Positions 6,446 to 16,966 of a DNA stretch of 64,000 bases are shown here, piece by piece. The notes under the pieces were generated by a model. That model did no database searches. It saw nothing but the letters and a program-made list of their open reading frames with translations, and was not told where the DNA came from. The stretch covers positions 62,001 to 126,000 of the forward strand of contig NZ_NPKQ01000005.1 of assembly GCF_008329525.1 (NCBI RefSeq), given 5' to 3'. This DNA is from Tardiphaga sp. P9-11. Its GTDB lineage: Bacteria > Pseudomonadota > Alphaproteobacteria > Rhizobiales > Xanthobacteraceae. Made by a program: the position numbers and the translations under genes. Positions within the stretch are counted from its first letter, which is position 1; each line of letters begins with the position of its first letter.

Positions 6446-7903
6446 TTACCTCGGCAGCGTCGTGGTCCCCATCAGCGCCTGATCGATGGCGCGGGCGCAC
6501 AACCGGCCTTCGCGGATCGCCCAGACCACCAACGACTGGCCACGGCGCATGTCGCCGGCGGAGTACACTTTCGGCAGCGAGGTCGCGAAGTCGGTCGTTG
6601 GGGCGCGGACGTTGCCACGCTGGTCGAGTTCGACGCCGAGGGTCTTCAGCATGCCTTCGTGGACCGGATGGACGAAGCCCATCGCCAGCAGAACGAGATC
6701 GGCCTGCAGCGAGAACTCGCTGCCGGGGATCGGCTTGAACTTGTCGTCGACCTGCACGCAGTTCAGCTTGGTGACCTTGCCGTCGGCGCCTTCGAAGCTC
6801 TGGGTCAGCACGGCGAATTCGCGCTTGGCGCCTTCGGCCTGGCTCGACGAGGTCCGCATCTTCAGCGGCCAGTTCGGCCAGGTCAGGCCCTTGTTCTCCT
6901 GCTCGGGCGGAGCCGGCATGATTTCGAGCTGGGTCACCGACAGCGCGCCCTGACGCAGCGAGGTGCCGATGCAATCGGAGCCGGTGTCGCCGCCGCCAAT
7001 GACGACGACATGCTTGCCGCCGGCCAGGATCTCCTTGACGTCGCCGAGCGGCTCGTTGCCGACGCGACGGTTTTGTTGCGGCAGGAAGTCCATCGCGAAA
7101 TGGATGCCATCGAATTCGCGGCCGGGGATCGGCAGGTCGCGACCGTGCTCGGCGCCGCCGGTCAGCGCGATGGCTTCATAGTCCTTCAGCAGTTCGGCGG
7201 GATCGATCGCGCCGGGGGAGGTGCCGCCGACGGCCTTGCCATAATGGAAGGTGACGCCTTCGCCTTCCATCTGCGCGACGCGCCGGTCGATGACGTGCTT
7301 CTCCATCTTGAAGTCGGGAATGCCGTAACGCATCAAGCCGCCGGCCTTGGCGAATTTCTCATAGACATGGACGTCGTGTCCGGCGCGCGCGAGCTGCTGC
7401 GCGCAGGCCATGCCGGCCGGGCCGGCGCCGATCACGGCGACCTTGCGGCCGGTCTTCACGGCGGAGACTTGCGGCTTCAGCCAGCCATTGTCCCATGCCT
7501 TGTCGACGATGGCGCACTCGATGGTCTTGATGGTGACCGGGTTGTCATCGATGTTCAGCGTGCATGAGGCTTCGCACGGCGCCGGGCAGATGCGGCCGGT
7601 GAATTCCGGGAAGTTGTTGGTGGAGTGCAGGTTGCGCGAGGCTTCTTCCCAGTTGCCGGTATAGACGAGGTCGTTCCAGTCCGGGATCTGGTTGTTGACC
7701 GGGCAGCCGGGCGTGCCGGGCTGAACCGAGCCGGTGCCGTGGCAATAGGGAATGCCGCAATTCATGCAGCGCGCGGCCTGGTCGCGGGTGTCTTTCTCGC
7801 TGAGCGGAATGACGAACTCGTTATAGCCCTTCAAACGCTCGGTAACCGGCGTGTACTTGCGGTCGTGACGATCGATTTCCAGAAAACCCGTGATCTTGCC
7901 CAT
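6446..7903 (-). CDS. gltD: Glutamate synthase (NADPH), small subunit
   Basis: A 485-residue beta subunit that moves electrons from NADPH through FAD and Fe-S clusters to GltB. The N-terminal cluster-binding Cys residues are 46, 49, 54 and 67 (in [11 protein letters not shown] and beyond) plus 106, 110 and 114. The FAD motif is GAGPAG at about 159-164, and the NADPH Rossmann motif is [12 protein letters not shown] near residue 300. The C-terminal [18 protein letters not shown] is the standard FAD-contact segment. The start at 7903 gives the usual [12 protein letters not shown]; an open extension to 7939 is unlikely. It follows gltB after about 130 bp on the same strand and shares its promoter and terminator. 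Confidence 0.97.
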   Translation of the reverse strand: MGKITGFLEIDRHDRKYTPVTERLKGYNEFVIPLSEKDTRDQAARCMNCGIPYCHGTGSVQPGTPGCPVNNQIPDWNDLVYTGNWEEASRNLHSTNNFPEFTGRICPAPCEASCTLNIDDNPVTIKTIECAIVDKAWDNGWLKPQVSAVKTGRKVAVIGAGPAGMACAQQLARAGHDVHVYEKFAKAGGLMRYGIPDFKMEKHVIDRRVAQMEGEGVTFHYGKAVGGTSPGAIDPAELLKDYEAIALTGGAEHGRDLPIPGREFDGIHFAMDFLPQQNRRVGNEPLGDVKEILAGGKHVVVIGGGDTGSDCIGTSLRQGALSVTQLEIMPAPPEQENKGLTWPNWPLKMRTSSSQAEGAKREFAVLTQSFEGADGKVTKLNCVQVDDKFKPIPGSEFSLQADLVLLAMGFVHPVHEGMLKTLGVELDQRGNVRAPTTDFATSLPKVYSAGDMRRGQSLVVWAIREGRLCARAIDQALMGTTTLPR

Positions 7904-8032
7904 TACAACTGACGCCTCTGCAGTCTGTCCCACCGTCATCCCGAGCGTTACGCATTGGCGCGCCTCGAAGGATGATTTGCTTGTTTCGATCTCAGTCCCG
8001 CCGCCCTTTTGGGCGGCGGTTCAGTCCGTGTC

Positions 8033-11000
8033 CTAGGCGCCGATCGCGATCTGCGGTTCGGCTTCGGCATTTTTCGCTTTCAACTCGCGCAGTGCGCGGC
8101 GGTATTCGACCGGCATCACCTTGCGGAATTTCGGCAGCCAGGTTTTCCAGTCTGCGAGGATCATCGCAGCCTTGGCCGAGCCGGCATATTTCGCGTGGCG
8201 CGTGATCAGCACATGCAGGCGCTCGATGTCGCTATCGAGCAGGTTGGCGAATACGTCGACTTTGCCGTGGGCTTCGAGATCGCCGGAGTGGTGATAGGTG
8301 TTCTCGGCGATCATCTCTTCCGAGAGGACCGGTTCGAGTTCGACCATCGCCATGTTGCAAAGCTTCGGGAAGTCGCCGGTTTCGTCGAGCACGTAAGCCA
8401 CGCCGCCGGACATGCCGGCCGCGAAGTTACGGCCGGTCTTGCCGAGCACCACGACGATGCCGCCGGTCATGTATTCGCAGCAGTGATCGCCGGCGCCTTC
8501 GACGACGGCCACGGCACCGGAGTTACGTACGGCGAAACGCTCGCCGGCGACGCCACGGAAGTAGCATTCGCCCTCGATCGCGCCATACATCACGGTGTTG
8601 CCGACGATGATCGACTCTTCCGGAACGATGGCGGAGTGCGCCGGCGGGCGGACGATGATCTTGCCGCCCGAGAGGCCCTTGCCGACATAGTCGTTGCCTT
8701 CGCCTTCGAGATCGAAGGTGATGCCCTTGCACAGCCAGGCGCCGAAGGCCTGACCGGCGGTGCCTTTCAGCGACACCTTGATGGTGTCGTCGGGCAGGCC
8801 GGCATGGCCGTAGATCTTGGCCACCGCGCCCGCCAGCATGGCGCCGGCCGAACGGTTGGTGCTGTTGATCTTGGTGTCGATCTTCACCGGCGCGCCGCGG
8901 TCGAGTGCGGGCTGCGCCTGCTTGATCAACTCGCGATCGAGCACGGCTTCCAGGTGATGGTCCTGATCCTCGGTGTGATAGATCTTCTGGCCGGGCAGTT
9001 CGGGCTGGCGCACGAACAGCTTGGAGAAGTCGAGACCCTTGGCCTTCCAGTGTGACACGAGCGCCGACTGGTCGAGCATCTGCACCTGGCCGACCATCTC
9101 GTCGAAGTTGCGATAGCCGAGCTGGGCCATGATCTCGCGGACTTCCTCGGCGACGAAGAAGAAGTAGTTGATCACGTGCTCGGGCTGGCCGGTGAAGCGC
9201 TTCCGCAGCACCGGGTCTTGCGTCGCGACGCCGACCGGGCAGGTGTTGAGATGGCACTTGCGCATCATGATGCAGCCGGCGGCAATCAAAGGCGCGGTGG
9301 CGAAGCCGAATTCGTCGGCACCCAGAAGTGCGCCGATGACGACGTCACGGCCGGTGCGGAAGCCGCCATCGACCTGAACGATGATGCGGCTACGCAGCCG
9401 TTCACGCACGAGCGTCTGGTGGGTTTCGGCGAGGCCGATTTCCCATGGCGAACCCGCATGCTTGATCGAGGTCAGCGGCGACGCGCCGGTGCCGCCTTCG
9501 AAGCCGGCGATGGTCACATGGTCGGCGCGTGCCTTGGCAACGCCCGCGGCAACCGTGCCGACGCCGATTTCCGACACCAGCTTGACCGAGACCTGGCCCG
9601 TCGGATTGACGTTCTTGAGGTCGTAGATCAGCTGCGCGATGTCTTCGATCGAATAGATGTCATGATGCGGCGGTGGCGAGATCAGGCCAACACCGGGCGT
9701 CGAGTGGCGCACGGCGGCAATCGTCGCGTCGACCTTGTGGCCGGGCAACTGACCGCCTTCCCCGGGCTTCGCGCCCTGCGCCATCTTGATCTGCATCATG
9801 TCGGAATTGACGAGATATTCCGTGGTGACGCCAAAACGTCCCGACGCGACCTGCTTGATCGCCGAACGCATGCTGTCGCCATTCGGCATCGGCTTGTAGC
9901 GATCCGACTCTTCGCCGCCTTCGCCGGTGTTCGACTTGCCGCCGATCCGGTTCATGGCGATGGCCAGCGTCGTATGCGCCTCGCGCGAGATCGAGCCGTA
10001 GGACATCGCGCCAGTCGCAAAGCGCTTGACGATGTCAGCGGCGGATTCGACCTGGTCGAGCGGCACGGGCTTGCGCTTCTCGTCTTCGGCCGTCTTGATC
10101 TTGAACAGGCCGCGCAGCGTCAGCAGACGCTCGGACTGTTCGTTGAGGATCTTGGCGAAGGCGCGATAACGATCCTGCGAGTTGCCGCGCACGGCATGCT
10201 GCAGCAGCGATACCGACTCGGCGTTCCAGGCGTGGTCTTCGCCGCGGCTGCGATAGGCGTATTCGCCGCCGACATCGAGGGCGGTCTTGTAGATCTCGAT
10301 CTCACCGAACGCCTCGTTGTGGCGACGCACGGTCTCCTCGGCGATTTCGGCGAGGCCGACACCCTCGATCTTGGTGTGGGTGCCGGTGAAGTACTTGGTG
10401 ACGAATTCCTGACGCAGGCCGACGGCGTCGAAGATCTGCGCGCCGCAATAGGACTGGTAGGTCGAGATGCCCATCTTCGACATGACCTTGAGCAGGCCCT
10501 TGCCGATCGACTTGATGAAACGCTTGACGATTTCGTAGTCGTCGAGCTGCACCGGCAGCCGGTCCTTCATCGCGATGATGGATTCGAAGGCCAGATACGG
10601 GTTGATCGCTTCCGCGCCATAGCCGGCGAGGCAGGCGAAGTGATGCACTTCGCGCGGTTCGCCGGATTCGACGACCAGGCCCACTGACGTGCGCAGGCCG
10701 GTACGGATCAGGTGGTGATGCACCGAGGCGCAGGCCAGCAGCGACGGGATCGGAATGCGATCCGAGCCCGCCATGCGGTCGGACAGGATGATGATGTTGA
10801 CGCCTTCACGCACCGCAGCTTCCGCGCGGGCGCAGAGTTCGTCCAGCACCTGCTCCATGCCCGCCGCGCCGAAACCGGCATGGAAGGTGGTGTCGAGGGT
10901 GCGCGAGACGAAGTGCGACTCGGCGACGTCGGTGATCGAGCGGATCTTTTCGAGATCCTGGTCGGTGAGGATCGGCTGACGGACTTCAAGGCGCTTGGTG

Positions 11001-12790
11001 GTGGCGACGCCCTGCAGGTCGAACAGGTTCGGCCGCGGTCCGATAATCGAGACGAGGCTCATGACGAGCTCTTCGCGGATCGGGTCGATCGGCGGGTTGG
11101 TGACCTGCGCGAAGTTCTGCTTGAAGTAGGTGAACAGCGGCTTCGGCTTGCTCGACAGCGCCGAGATCGGCGTGTCGGTACCCATGGAGCCCGACGCCTC
11201 CTCGCCCTGCGACGCCATCGGCGTCAGCAGGATGGTGACGTCCTCCTGAGTGTAGCCGAAGGCCTGCTGGCGATCGAGCAGCGGCAGGTTGGAACGCTGG
11301 CCCTTGGCGAGCGCGTCCGGGAGTTCTTCCAGAACGATCTGGGTGTGTTCGAGCCAGTCACGATACGGATGGCTGGCAGCCAGCGTTGCCTTGATCTCGT
11401 CGTCAGGGATCAGACGGCCCTGGACGAGGTCGACCAGCAGCATCTTGCCAGGCTGCAGACGCCACTTGGTGATGATGTCTTCTTCCGGAATCGCCAGCAC
11501 GCCCATTTCGGACGCCATCACGATGCGGTCGTCCTTGGTGACGAGATAACGTGCGGGGCGCAGACCATTACGGTCCAGCGTCGCGCCGATCTGGCGACCG
11601 TCGGTGAAAGCGAGCGCAGCGGGACCGTCCCATGGCTCCATCATCGCGGCGTGATATTCGTAGAAGGCGCGGCGCTGCTCATCCATCAGGGGATTGCCGG
11701 CCCAGGCTTCCGGAATCATCATCATCACGGCGTGGGGCAGCGAGTAGCCACCCTGCACCAGGAATTCGAGCGCGTTGTCGAAGCAGGCGGTGTCCGACTG
11801 GCCTTCATAGGAGATCGGCCACAGACGGCTGATGTCCTTGCCGTACAGCTCGGATTCGATAGAGGCCTGACGCGCCGCCATCCAGTTGACGTTGCCGCGC
11901 AGCGTGTTGATTTCGCCGTTATGCGCGACCATGCGGTAGGGATGCGCCAGCGACCAGGTCGGGAAGGTGTTGGTCGAGAAGCGCTGATGCACCAGCGCCA
12001 GCGCGCTTTCGAAATCCTCTTCGTGCAGGTCGGCATAGTAGCTGCCGAGCTGATCGGCGAGGAACATGCCCTTATAGATGATCGTGCGGCACGACATCGA
12101 GCACGGATAGTAGCCGGCAAGGCCGCGGTCGCGGCGCTGATAGATCGCCTGCGAGATCGACTTGCGGAGAATATAGAGCCGGCGCTCGAACTCGTCTTCA
12201 TCGGCGATCTTGGCTTTGCCGATGCCGATGAAGACCTGCATATTGGCAGGCTCGGTCGGCTTCACGCTCTCGCCGAGCGAGGAATTGTCGGTCGGCACAT
12301 TGCGCCAACCGAGCAGCTTCAGGCCTTCGGCCTTGATCTGGTCGGCGATGATGCCCTTGATGACCTGACGCCAGGCGTTGTCGCGCGGCATGAACAGCGC
12401 GCCGATGGCGTATTGGCCGGGCGCGGGCAGGCTGAAGCCGAGTTCCGCAGTCTTGCGGACGAAGAACTTATGCGGGATCTGCACCAGAATACCGGCGCCG
12501 TCGCCGAAACGCGGATCTGCGCCGGTGGCGCCGCGGTGCTCAAGGTTGCAGAGGATGCTGATCGCGTCAGACACGATCTGATGCGACTTGTGGCCTTTGA
12601 TATTCGCGATGAAGCCGACGCCGCAGGCGTCCTTTTCCTGCGACGGGTCGTAGAGGCCCAGCGCCGGTGGACGGTAAGTGTGCAATTCCGGTTTGATGGC
12701 GGTGTCTTTCACGTGAGCCGATTTGATAGCCGGGGCCGCCGAATGCGTGCCGGTTTCGATCAATTGGCGCTCGTGCTCTGATCCGCTCAT
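8033..12790 (-). CDS. gltB: Glutamate synthase (NADPH), large subunit
   Basis: A 1585-residue alpha subunit that makes two glutamates from glutamine and 2-oxoglutarate. The class II glutaminase domain starts at Cys56 ([20 protein letters not shown]), so about 55 residues form a propeptide, somewhat long. The central domain follows, then the FMN/2-oxoglutarate barrel ([11 protein letters not shown]). The 3Fe-4S Cys motif [15 protein letters not shown] is near residue 1175, and the C-terminal GXGXG helix is rich in Gly ([21 protein letters not shown]). GAGAGGAC lies just upstream of the ATG at 12790; an open extension to 12850 is not supported. A sigma-54-type promoter sits about 220 bp upstream, consistent with nitrogen control. 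Confidence 0.97.
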   Translation of the reverse strand: MSGSEHERQLIETGTHSAAPAIKSAHVKDTAIKPELHTYRPPALGLYDPSQEKDACGVGFIANIKGHKSHQIVSDAISILCNLEHRGATGADPRFGDGAGILVQIPHKFFVRKTAELGFSLPAPGQYAIGALFMPRDNAWRQVIKGIIADQIKAEGLKLLGWRNVPTDNSSLGESVKPTEPANMQVFIGIGKAKIADEDEFERRLYILRKSISQAIYQRRDRGLAGYYPCSMSCRTIIYKGMFLADQLGSYYADLHEEDFESALALVHQRFSTNTFPTWSLAHPYRMVAHNGEINTLRGNVNWMAARQASIESELYGKDISRLWPISYEGQSDTACFDNALEFLVQGGYSLPHAVMMMIPEAWAGNPLMDEQRRAFYEYHAAMMEPWDGPAALAFTDGRQIGATLDRNGLRPARYLVTKDDRIVMASEMGVLAIPEEDIITKWRLQPGKMLLVDLVQGRLIPDDEIKATLAASHPYRDWLEHTQIVLEELPDALAKGQRSNLPLLDRQQAFGYTQEDVTILLTPMASQGEEASGSMGTDTPISALSSKPKPLFTYFKQNFAQVTNPPIDPIREELVMSLVSIIGPRPNLFDLQGVATTKRLEVRQPILTDQDLEKIRSITDVAESHFVSRTLDTTFHAGFGAAGMEQVLDELCARAEAAVREGVNIIILSDRMAGSDRIPIPSLLACASVHHHLIRTGLRTSVGLVVESGEPREVHHFACLAGYGAEAINPYLAFESIIAMKDRLPVQLDDYEIVKRFIKSIGKGLLKVMSKMGISTYQSYCGAQIFDAVGLRQEFVTKYFTGTHTKIEGVGLAEIAEETVRRHNEAFGEIEIYKTALDVGGEYAYRSRGEDHAWNAESVSLLQHAVRGNSQDRYRAFAKILNEQSERLLTLRGLFKIKTAEDEKRKPVPLDQVESAADIVKRFATGAMSYGSISREAHTTLAIAMNRIGGKSNTGEGGEESDRYKPMPNGDSMRSAIKQVASGRFGVTTEYLVNSDMMQIKMAQGAKPGEGGQLPGHKVDATIAAVRHSTPGVGLISPPPHHDIYSIEDIAQLIYDLKNVNPTGQVSVKLVSEIGVGTVAAGVAKARADHVTIAGFEGGTGASPLTSIKHAGSPWEIGLAETHQTLVRERLRSRIIVQVDGGFRTGRDVVIGALLGADEFGFATAPLIAAGCIMMRKCHLNTCPVGVATQDPVLRKRFTGQPEHVINYFFFVAEEVREIMAQLGYRNFDEMVGQVQMLDQSALVSHWKAKGLDFSKLFVRQPELPGQKIYHTEDQDHHLEAVLDRELIKQAQPALDRGAPVKIDTKINSTNRSAGAMLAGAVAKIYGHAGLPDDTIKVSLKGTAGQAFGAWLCKGITFDLEGEGNDYVGKGLSGGKIIVRPPAHSAIVPEESIIVGNTVMYGAIEGECYFRGVAGERFAVRNSGAVAVVEGAGDHCCEYMTGGIVVVLGKTGRNFAAGMSGGVAYVLDETGDFPKLCNMAMVELEPVLSEEMIAENTYHHSGDLEAHGKVDVFANLLDSDIERLHVLITRHAKYAGSAKAAMILADWKTWLPKFRKVMPVEYRRALRELKAKNAEAEPQIAIGA

Positions 12791-13018
12791 CTTTGTCCTC
12801 TCAACCCCAACCGGGGTTCTGCCACCCTTGTCGGCGCACTTTTGGCGCAAGCGGAACCCTTAAGGGTCACCGCTCGCGCATAGCGCGCCTCGATTTCAGA
12901 ATTCAGACTGGTAGTGCCCGTCGTCCCCGGCGGTCGCCCCATGTCTTGCCTATAAGGATCCTGCCTTATTCGGCTCTCGTCGTAGCAGGCGTGTTTTTAG
13001 TCGCGACGCCTGCTTATG

Positions 13019-13036
13019 TTGCAAACCCCGTGCCGG
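13019..13036 (-). promoter_or_regulatory. Sigma-54-type (-24/-12) promoter for gltBD
   Basis: The minus strand reads CCGGCACGGGGTTTGCAA, which matches TGGCACG-N4-TTGCA except for the first T. The invariant GG (13034-13033) and GC (13022-13021) are exactly ten bases apart. The predicted start is about 13009, leaving a leader of roughly 220 bases. A CACAC-N6-GTGTG dyad at 13102-13117 lies about 95 bp further upstream and could be an activator site. The rest of the 12791-13357 gap shows no gene. Confidence 0.6.
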
Positions 13037-13357
13037 ATTTGCCACCAAAAATTGCGACAGTGATGCTGTCCTAACCAGGACTTTGCCAAATTTTTATCTA
13101 GCACACAAGCGCGTGTGAGTCCGTCGTCGCATGGCAACAACGCATGCCAAATCGTCCATGCCGCGAAGACACATTCGGGCGGGTGGTGCCGTGATCCGGC
13201 CCAAGGCCGGCCCAAGGGCTGCCGGATTCAGCGGTGAGGTTGCGCACCGTCCGTTAACGCCTGTGGCAGCGGTGGTTGCTGCAGCGGCGCGGATGAGAGC
13301 GTGAGGTTCCAGGAGACTGGACACACTCCGGGCGCGGGGGCGTCGAAGGAGCATGCA

Positions 13358-14191
13358 ATGAAGGTAGTTATGGGATGTCTGGCCTCGGCCGGTCTGTTGC
13401 TGGCGAGCGGTGTCGCTCAGGCGCAAGCGTTGCCGCCGATGCGCGGCGACGTTGCCCCTCCGGTGCGTGTATCGGATGTCGGCGGTCCCTATGCGGCCAT
13501 GCCGCCGGTGGAATATGCGGAGCCGCGCCCCTATGGCGTCTTGCGCCGTGGCTATGATCTAGCGGTGCTGCCGCTGCGCGAGGTCTATTCGATCCTGCGC
13601 GAGGCCGGCTTCTCGGCGCTCGGCATGCCGCAGCAGCGCGGCCTCATCTACACGGTCGCAGCGATCGACCTCGACGGCGAGGACGGCCGGCTGGTGATCG
13701 ATGCCCGCAGCGGGCGCATCCTGCGCTTCATTCCGGCCTATCGCATGGGTGACCGGATGAGTGAGGAGATCGACACGCGCTACGGCCCGCAAGGCGCAGT
13801 GCCGACCCTGCCGCAATATCGCCGCCCGCCGTTTACGGCCGGGACGGCTACACCCGCGCCGAAAGTCGCCAGCCGCACGACGACAGTGCCGTTGCCGAAG
13901 CGACCACCGGTGCGCGCGGTTGCGGCACCGGCCAAGCCTGTCACTCCGGCCGAGACCAAGCCGGTCGCAGTCACACCTGAAACGCCGCCGGCCGCAGCGC
14001 CCGTGCAGCAATCGGCCGTGACTGAGCAGAAGCCGGCTGAGACGAAGGCGCCGGAAACGACAGGGACTGCTCCGGCAACACCCGAGAAGAAGGATGCTGT
14101 TGCTCCGACAGTTGCTGCGCCCGCGACAGAAGCAAAGCCTGCGACACCGGCGGCTGCGGAAACGCCGCCGCCTGCCCAAGGGCTGGAATAA
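13358..14191 (+). CDS. Secreted protein with PepSY-like domain and Pro/Ala-rich tail
   Basis: A 277-residue protein I do not recognise by name. The signal peptide is MKVVMGCLASAGLLLASGVAQAQA. A folded part of roughly 120 residues follows, in which VYSILREAGFSALG leads to YTVAAIDLDGEDGRLVIDARSGRILRFIPA. This helix-strand pattern, ending in a DxxSGRI turn, resembles a PepSY-type repeat. From about residue 155 onward the protein is a low-complexity Pro/Ala/Thr/Lys tail, which suggests a periplasm-spanning or peptidoglycan-associated linker. AAGGAG lies seven bases before the ATG. The gene stands alone between the gltB regulatory region and a strong bidirectional hairpin. Confidence 0.75.
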   Translation: MKVVMGCLASAGLLLASGVAQAQALPPMRGDVAPPVRVSDVGGPYAAMPPVEYAEPRPYGVLRRGYDLAVLPLREVYSILREAGFSALGMPQQRGLIYTVAAIDLDGEDGRLVIDARSGRILRFIPAYRMGDRMSEEIDTRYGPQGAVPTLPQYRRPPFTAGTATPAPKVASRTTTVPLPKRPPVRAVAAPAKPVTPAETKPVAVTPETPPAAAPVQQSAVTEQKPAETKAPETTGTAPATPEKKDAVAPTVAAPATEAKPATPAAAETPPPAQGLE

Positions 14192-14209
14192 TTATACGAT
14201 ATTGACCGA

Positions 14210-14249
14210 CCCCTTCCCGAGCTACGTGATGTCGCAGCTCGGGAAGGGG
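14210..14249. terminator. Strong hairpin between convergent genes
   Basis: A perfect 14-bp inverted repeat, CCCCTTCCCGAGCT with AGCTCGGGAAGGGG, around a 12-base loop, between the stops of the secreted protein and the convergent MDR oxidoreductase. The T-tract is weak on both sides, so termination is likely but not textbook. Confidence 0.65.
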
Positions 14250-14259
14250 CGGCGCCGTT

Positions 14260-15255
14260 TTACATCTCGATAACAATCTTGCCGGCCGCGGCTTGTGTGC
14301 GCAGAGCGTCATGCGCTTCGTTGACGTCGGCGAATGTAAAGTGCCGGCTATCGAGCTTCGGTACGAGCTTGCCGGCCTCCGCCAGCTTCGTTGCCATACG
14401 CAGGATCTCCCCGTGATGAGCGCGACCTTCACCGGTCAACAACGGCAGCAGCGTGAATACGCCGGAATATGACGCGGCACGAAACGACAGCGGTGCCAGC
14501 GCATGCGTGCCCCAGCCAAGTGCGCTGACCACATGCCCGAAGCGCGTGACAGCGTTGAACGAGGCATCCAGCACAGCGCCGCCCACGGTGTCATAGATAA
14601 CGTCGAAGCCACGGCCAGCCGTATGGGCTGCGACATAGTCGGCAACCGATGTGCTGCTGTAGTCGATGAAGCGTGCGCCACGACTTTCGATATATGCTCT
14701 GTCCTTGGCTGCTCCGGTCGCAAATACATCTGCGCCCAAGGCCCGTCCGATCTGGATGGCCATCTGGCCGACACCACCGGCGCCGCCATGGACGAGCAGC
14801 TTTTGTCCGGCGCGAAGAGTTGCGCGATCCACCAGGCCTTCCCATGCGGTGATGAATACCAACGGCAATGCCGCAGCTTCGCGCATCGACAGCCTGCTCG
14901 GCTTTAACGCCAACAGGTGGGCATCGGCCGCAATGAATTCCGCCAGCGTGCCCTGATGTCCGCCGACGCCACCGGTCATGCCATAGACTTCATCGCCAAT
15001 GCTGAACTGCGTGACGCCGGGGCCCAGCTCTTCGACGATCCCGGCCATGTCGATACCGAGGATGGCCGGGAACGGATGGCGCGCATGCGCCGCTTCGCCC
15101 TTGGCAATCTTGAGGTCGAGCGGATTGACGGCGCTCGCCTTGATCCGCACGAGCACCTGTCCCGCTACCGGGCGAGGACGGGGAATGTCTGTGAGCTGCA
15201 GCGGCGCGCCTGCTTTGTCCAGAATGGCTGCCTTCATTGTGTTTGGTGATGTCAT
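14260..15255 (-). CDS. MDR-family zinc-type alcohol dehydrogenase / quinone oxidoreductase
   Basis: A 331-residue medium-chain dehydrogenase/reductase. The N-terminal GroES-like part includes VRIKASAVNPLDLKIAKGE and PAILGIDMAGIVEELG. The NAD(P)H Rossmann motif is LLVHGGAGGVGQMAIQIG near residue 155. There is no Cys/His catalytic zinc set or structural-zinc Cys cluster, so it belongs to the zinc-independent quinone oxidoreductase (QOR/zeta-crystallin) branch, with NADPH-dependent reduction of quinones or enones as the expected reaction. It is divergent from a LysR gene starting 104 bp away, which is the likely regulator. The ATG at 15255 has AAAGGG upstream; an internal Met (MKAAILDKAG) is a possible alternative start. 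Confidence 0.88.
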   Translation of the reverse strand: MTSPNTMKAAILDKAGAPLQLTDIPRPRPVAGQVLVRIKASAVNPLDLKIAKGEAAHARHPFPAILGIDMAGIVEELGPGVTQFSIGDEVYGMTGGVGGHQGTLAEFIAADAHLLALKPSRLSMREAAALPLVFITAWEGLVDRATLRAGQKLLVHGGAGGVGQMAIQIGRALGADVFATGAAKDRAYIESRGARFIDYSSTSVADYVAAHTAGRGFDVIYDTVGGAVLDASFNAVTRFGHVVSALGWGTHALAPLSFRAASYSGVFTLLPLLTGEGRAHHGEILRMATKLAEAGKLVPKLDSRHFTFADVNEAHDALRTQAAAGKIVIEM

Positions 15256-15359
15256 CGTAGTGCCCTTTCGTTTCTGGTCATTAGATGGGCGTGTTAGAGC
15301 TTGCAGGAAATCGACAAGGCTGCACGGCCTCCAAACAGAATTGAACGAGCGATCGTGTG

Positions 15360-16211
15360 ATGGAATGGAGCGACATCAGGGTCTTTCTGGCGATTGCGCG
15401 TGAGGGCACGCTCGCCGGCGCGGCCCAGAAGCTGGGCCAAAGCCAGCCCACTATGGGGCGCCGCCTGCGTGCGCTCGAACAGGCGGTCGGCCAGACGCTG
15501 TTTCAACGGACCGGTGATGGATTCGTGCTGACGGATGAAGGCGAGGCCGTGCTGGCTCATGCCGAGCGTATCGAGGAAGCGGCATTGGCGTTTCAACGCC
15601 GGCTCGATGGCAGCGATGGAGCCCTCGAGGGCTTGCTTCGCGTATCGTCATCCGACTGGTTCGGCGCGCATTTGCTGGCGCCGGTGTTTGCCGAATTCGC
15701 GCAGATGCATCCCGGTGTCGTCATCGAACTGCTGACCAGCCAGACGCGTTTCAGCCTGCCGCGGCGCGAGGCCGATCTGGTGTTCCGCATCAGGCCTTTC
15801 GACGAGCCTGAAGTGATCGCGAGGCGGCTGATGACAATCCCCTATGGCGTCTATCTGAAATCGGATCTGTCGGCGCCCAAATCGGGCGACGGGGTCGGTA
15901 CCGCGCTGATCACGATGGATACGAATTTCGTCGGGATGCCTGACGCGGTCTGGCTGCGCAGAGTGCTGCCGAATGCCCACGTCGTGTCCCGCAGCAATAA
16001 TCGCGATGTTCAGGCGCGGATGTGCATTGCCGGTGCCGGGGTCGCCGTGCTCCCGCGGCCGCTCGGTGATGCTCTGACCGGTGTGACCCGGATTGATCTC
16101 GGCGAAGCGCCGCCCAGCCGCGATACCTGGGTCGGCTATCACCGCGACCTCAAGAAGCTGGCCCGCCTCCGCACGCTGCTGGATCTGGTGGTGGAGCGAC
16201 TGGGGAACTAG
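15360..16211 (+). CDS. LysR-family transcriptional regulator
   Basis: About 283 residues. The N-terminal winged helix-turn-helix is MEWSDIRVFLAIAREGTLAG...QSQPTMGRRLRALEQAVG, followed by the effector domain (LLRVSSSDWFGAHLLAPVFAEF). It is divergent from the quinone-oxidoreductase gene at 14260-15255 across a short shared promoter region, the classical arrangement for autoregulation and neighbour control. The effector is unknown; an electrophilic or quinone compound would suit the neighbour. The preceding in-frame GTG at 15357 is an alternative start. Confidence 0.9.
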   Translation: MEWSDIRVFLAIAREGTLAGAAQKLGQSQPTMGRRLRALEQAVGQTLFQRTGDGFVLTDEGEAVLAHAERIEEAALAFQRRLDGSDGALEGLLRVSSSDWFGAHLLAPVFAEFAQMHPGVVIELLTSQTRFSLPRREADLVFRIRPFDEPEVIARRLMTIPYGVYLKSDLSAPKSGDGVGTALITMDTNFVGMPDAVWLRRVLPNAHVVSRSNNRDVQARMCIAGAGVAVLPRPLGDALTGVTRIDLGEAPPSRDTWVGYHRDLKKLARLRTLLDLVVERLGN

Positions 16212-16216
16212 GCACC

Positions 16217-16251
16217 ACAAAAAAGAAGCGCCCCGGTTTCCCGGAGCGCTT
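16217..16251 (-). terminator. Rho-independent terminator of hsp20
   Basis: The minus strand reads AAGCGCTCCGG, GAAA, CCGGGGCGCTT and then CTTTTTTG. This is an 11-bp stem with one U-G pair, a GNRA loop and a clear U-tract, about 40 bp after the hsp20 stop. Confidence 0.85.
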
Positions 16252-16291
16252 CGGACGCAGTCACATCTACAACTTCAGTTTAAAGTCGCAG

Positions 16292-16768
16292 TTACGCGGC
16301 GACTTTCTCGGCCGAGCCGTCGACCACCTGCGGCGCGCTCACGGCGCTGGTGGAAATCGGAATGCTGCGCGGTTTCTTGGCTTCCGGGATCTCACGGACG
16401 AGGTCCACATGAAGCAGGCCGTTCTCAAGCGAGGCGTTCTTCACCTGTACGAAATCGGCAAGCTGGAAGGCGCGTTCGAAAGCGCGTGCGGCGATGCCAC
16501 GATAGAGCACTTCGGCCTTGCTGCCGTTCTCGTTGGCGGCTTTCTCGCCCTTGATCGTCAGCGTGTTTTCTTTCGCGACGATGGAGAGCTCGTTCTGCGC
16601 AAAGCCGGAAACGGCGACGCTGATACGGTATTCGTTCTCGCCGGTGCGCTCGATATTATAGGGCGGATAGCCCGGCGCTGCGTCACTTGTGCTCTGATCG
16701 AGCAGACTGAACAGGCGGTCGAAACCGACGGTGGAACGATAAAACGGGGTCAGATCGTAGGTACGCAT
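16292..16768 (-). CDS. Small heat-shock protein, Hsp20/alpha-crystallin family
   Basis: A 158-residue small heat-shock chaperone (IbpA/HspA type) that binds unfolding proteins in the cytoplasm. It begins MRTYDLTPFYRSTVGFDRLF; the alpha-crystallin domain runs from YPPYNIERTGENEYRISVAV to HVDLVREIPE. The C-terminal tail contains the IxI anchor (RSIPIS) used for oligomer assembly. TGGAGGA lies seven bases before the ATG at 16768; the longer open frame upstream only reads through the leader. Expression is probably double-controlled by heat: an RpoH-type promoter and a ROSE RNA thermometer lie directly upstream, as known for small heat-shock genes of Bradyrhizobium. Confidence 0.95.
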   Translation of the reverse strand: MRTYDLTPFYRSTVGFDRLFSLLDQSTSDAAPGYPPYNIERTGENEYRISVAVSGFAQNELSIVAKENTLTIKGEKAANENGSKAEVLYRGIAARAFERAFQLADFVQVKNASLENGLLHVDLVREIPEAKKPRSIPISTSAVSAPQVVDGSAEKVAA

Positions 16769-16774
16769 AGGGTA

Positions 16775-16859
16775 GTCCTCCATTGAGCGACTGTTGCAAT
16801 AACCCGCCCGCCATAGGGGCCGGGCTTTCGTGTCATGCAGCCTAGAGAGGCCTGCATGA
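16775..16859 (-). promoter_or_regulatory. ROSE-type RNA thermometer in the hsp20 leader
   Basis: The leader has three consecutive hairpins on the minus strand. Hairpin 1 (16859-16833) is TCATGCA/TGCATGA; hairpin 2 (16825-16806) pairs GCCC and GCC with GGC and GGGC. The last hairpin (16791-16775) reads GUCGCUC, AAUG, GAGGAC: GUC/GAC and CUC/GAG pair, with a single bulged G opposite the Shine-Dalgarno. This U(U/C)GCU-type anti-SD with a bulged G is the diagnostic ROSE feature. Melting at heat-shock temperature would free GGAGGA for translation. Confidence 0.8.
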
Positions 16860-16864
16860 AGCTG

Positions 16865-16892
16865 ATATGGGAGGGGTCTGCCGGCTCGCAAG
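16865..16892 (-). promoter_or_regulatory. RpoH (sigma-32)-type promoter of hsp20
   Basis: Minus strand CTTGCGA (16892-16886), 14 bases, then CCCATAT (16871-16865), matching the heat-shock pattern CTTGAAA...CCCATNT. The expected transcription start, about 16859, coincides with the base of the first ROSE hairpin, which supports both assignments. Confidence 0.7.
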
Positions 16893-16966
16893 GGGGGCCG
16901 AAAGATTCGCGCCGACCTGTCTTCCGCCCTTGAAATCCCGCGTTTTTCGCCTAACCGGTCCCCGCC

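Noticed and set aside
10712-12781. 689-codon open frame on the plus strand
   Set aside because: It lies wholly antisense to gltB, whose translation shows all GltB motifs; it is a composition artefact of high-GC codon use.
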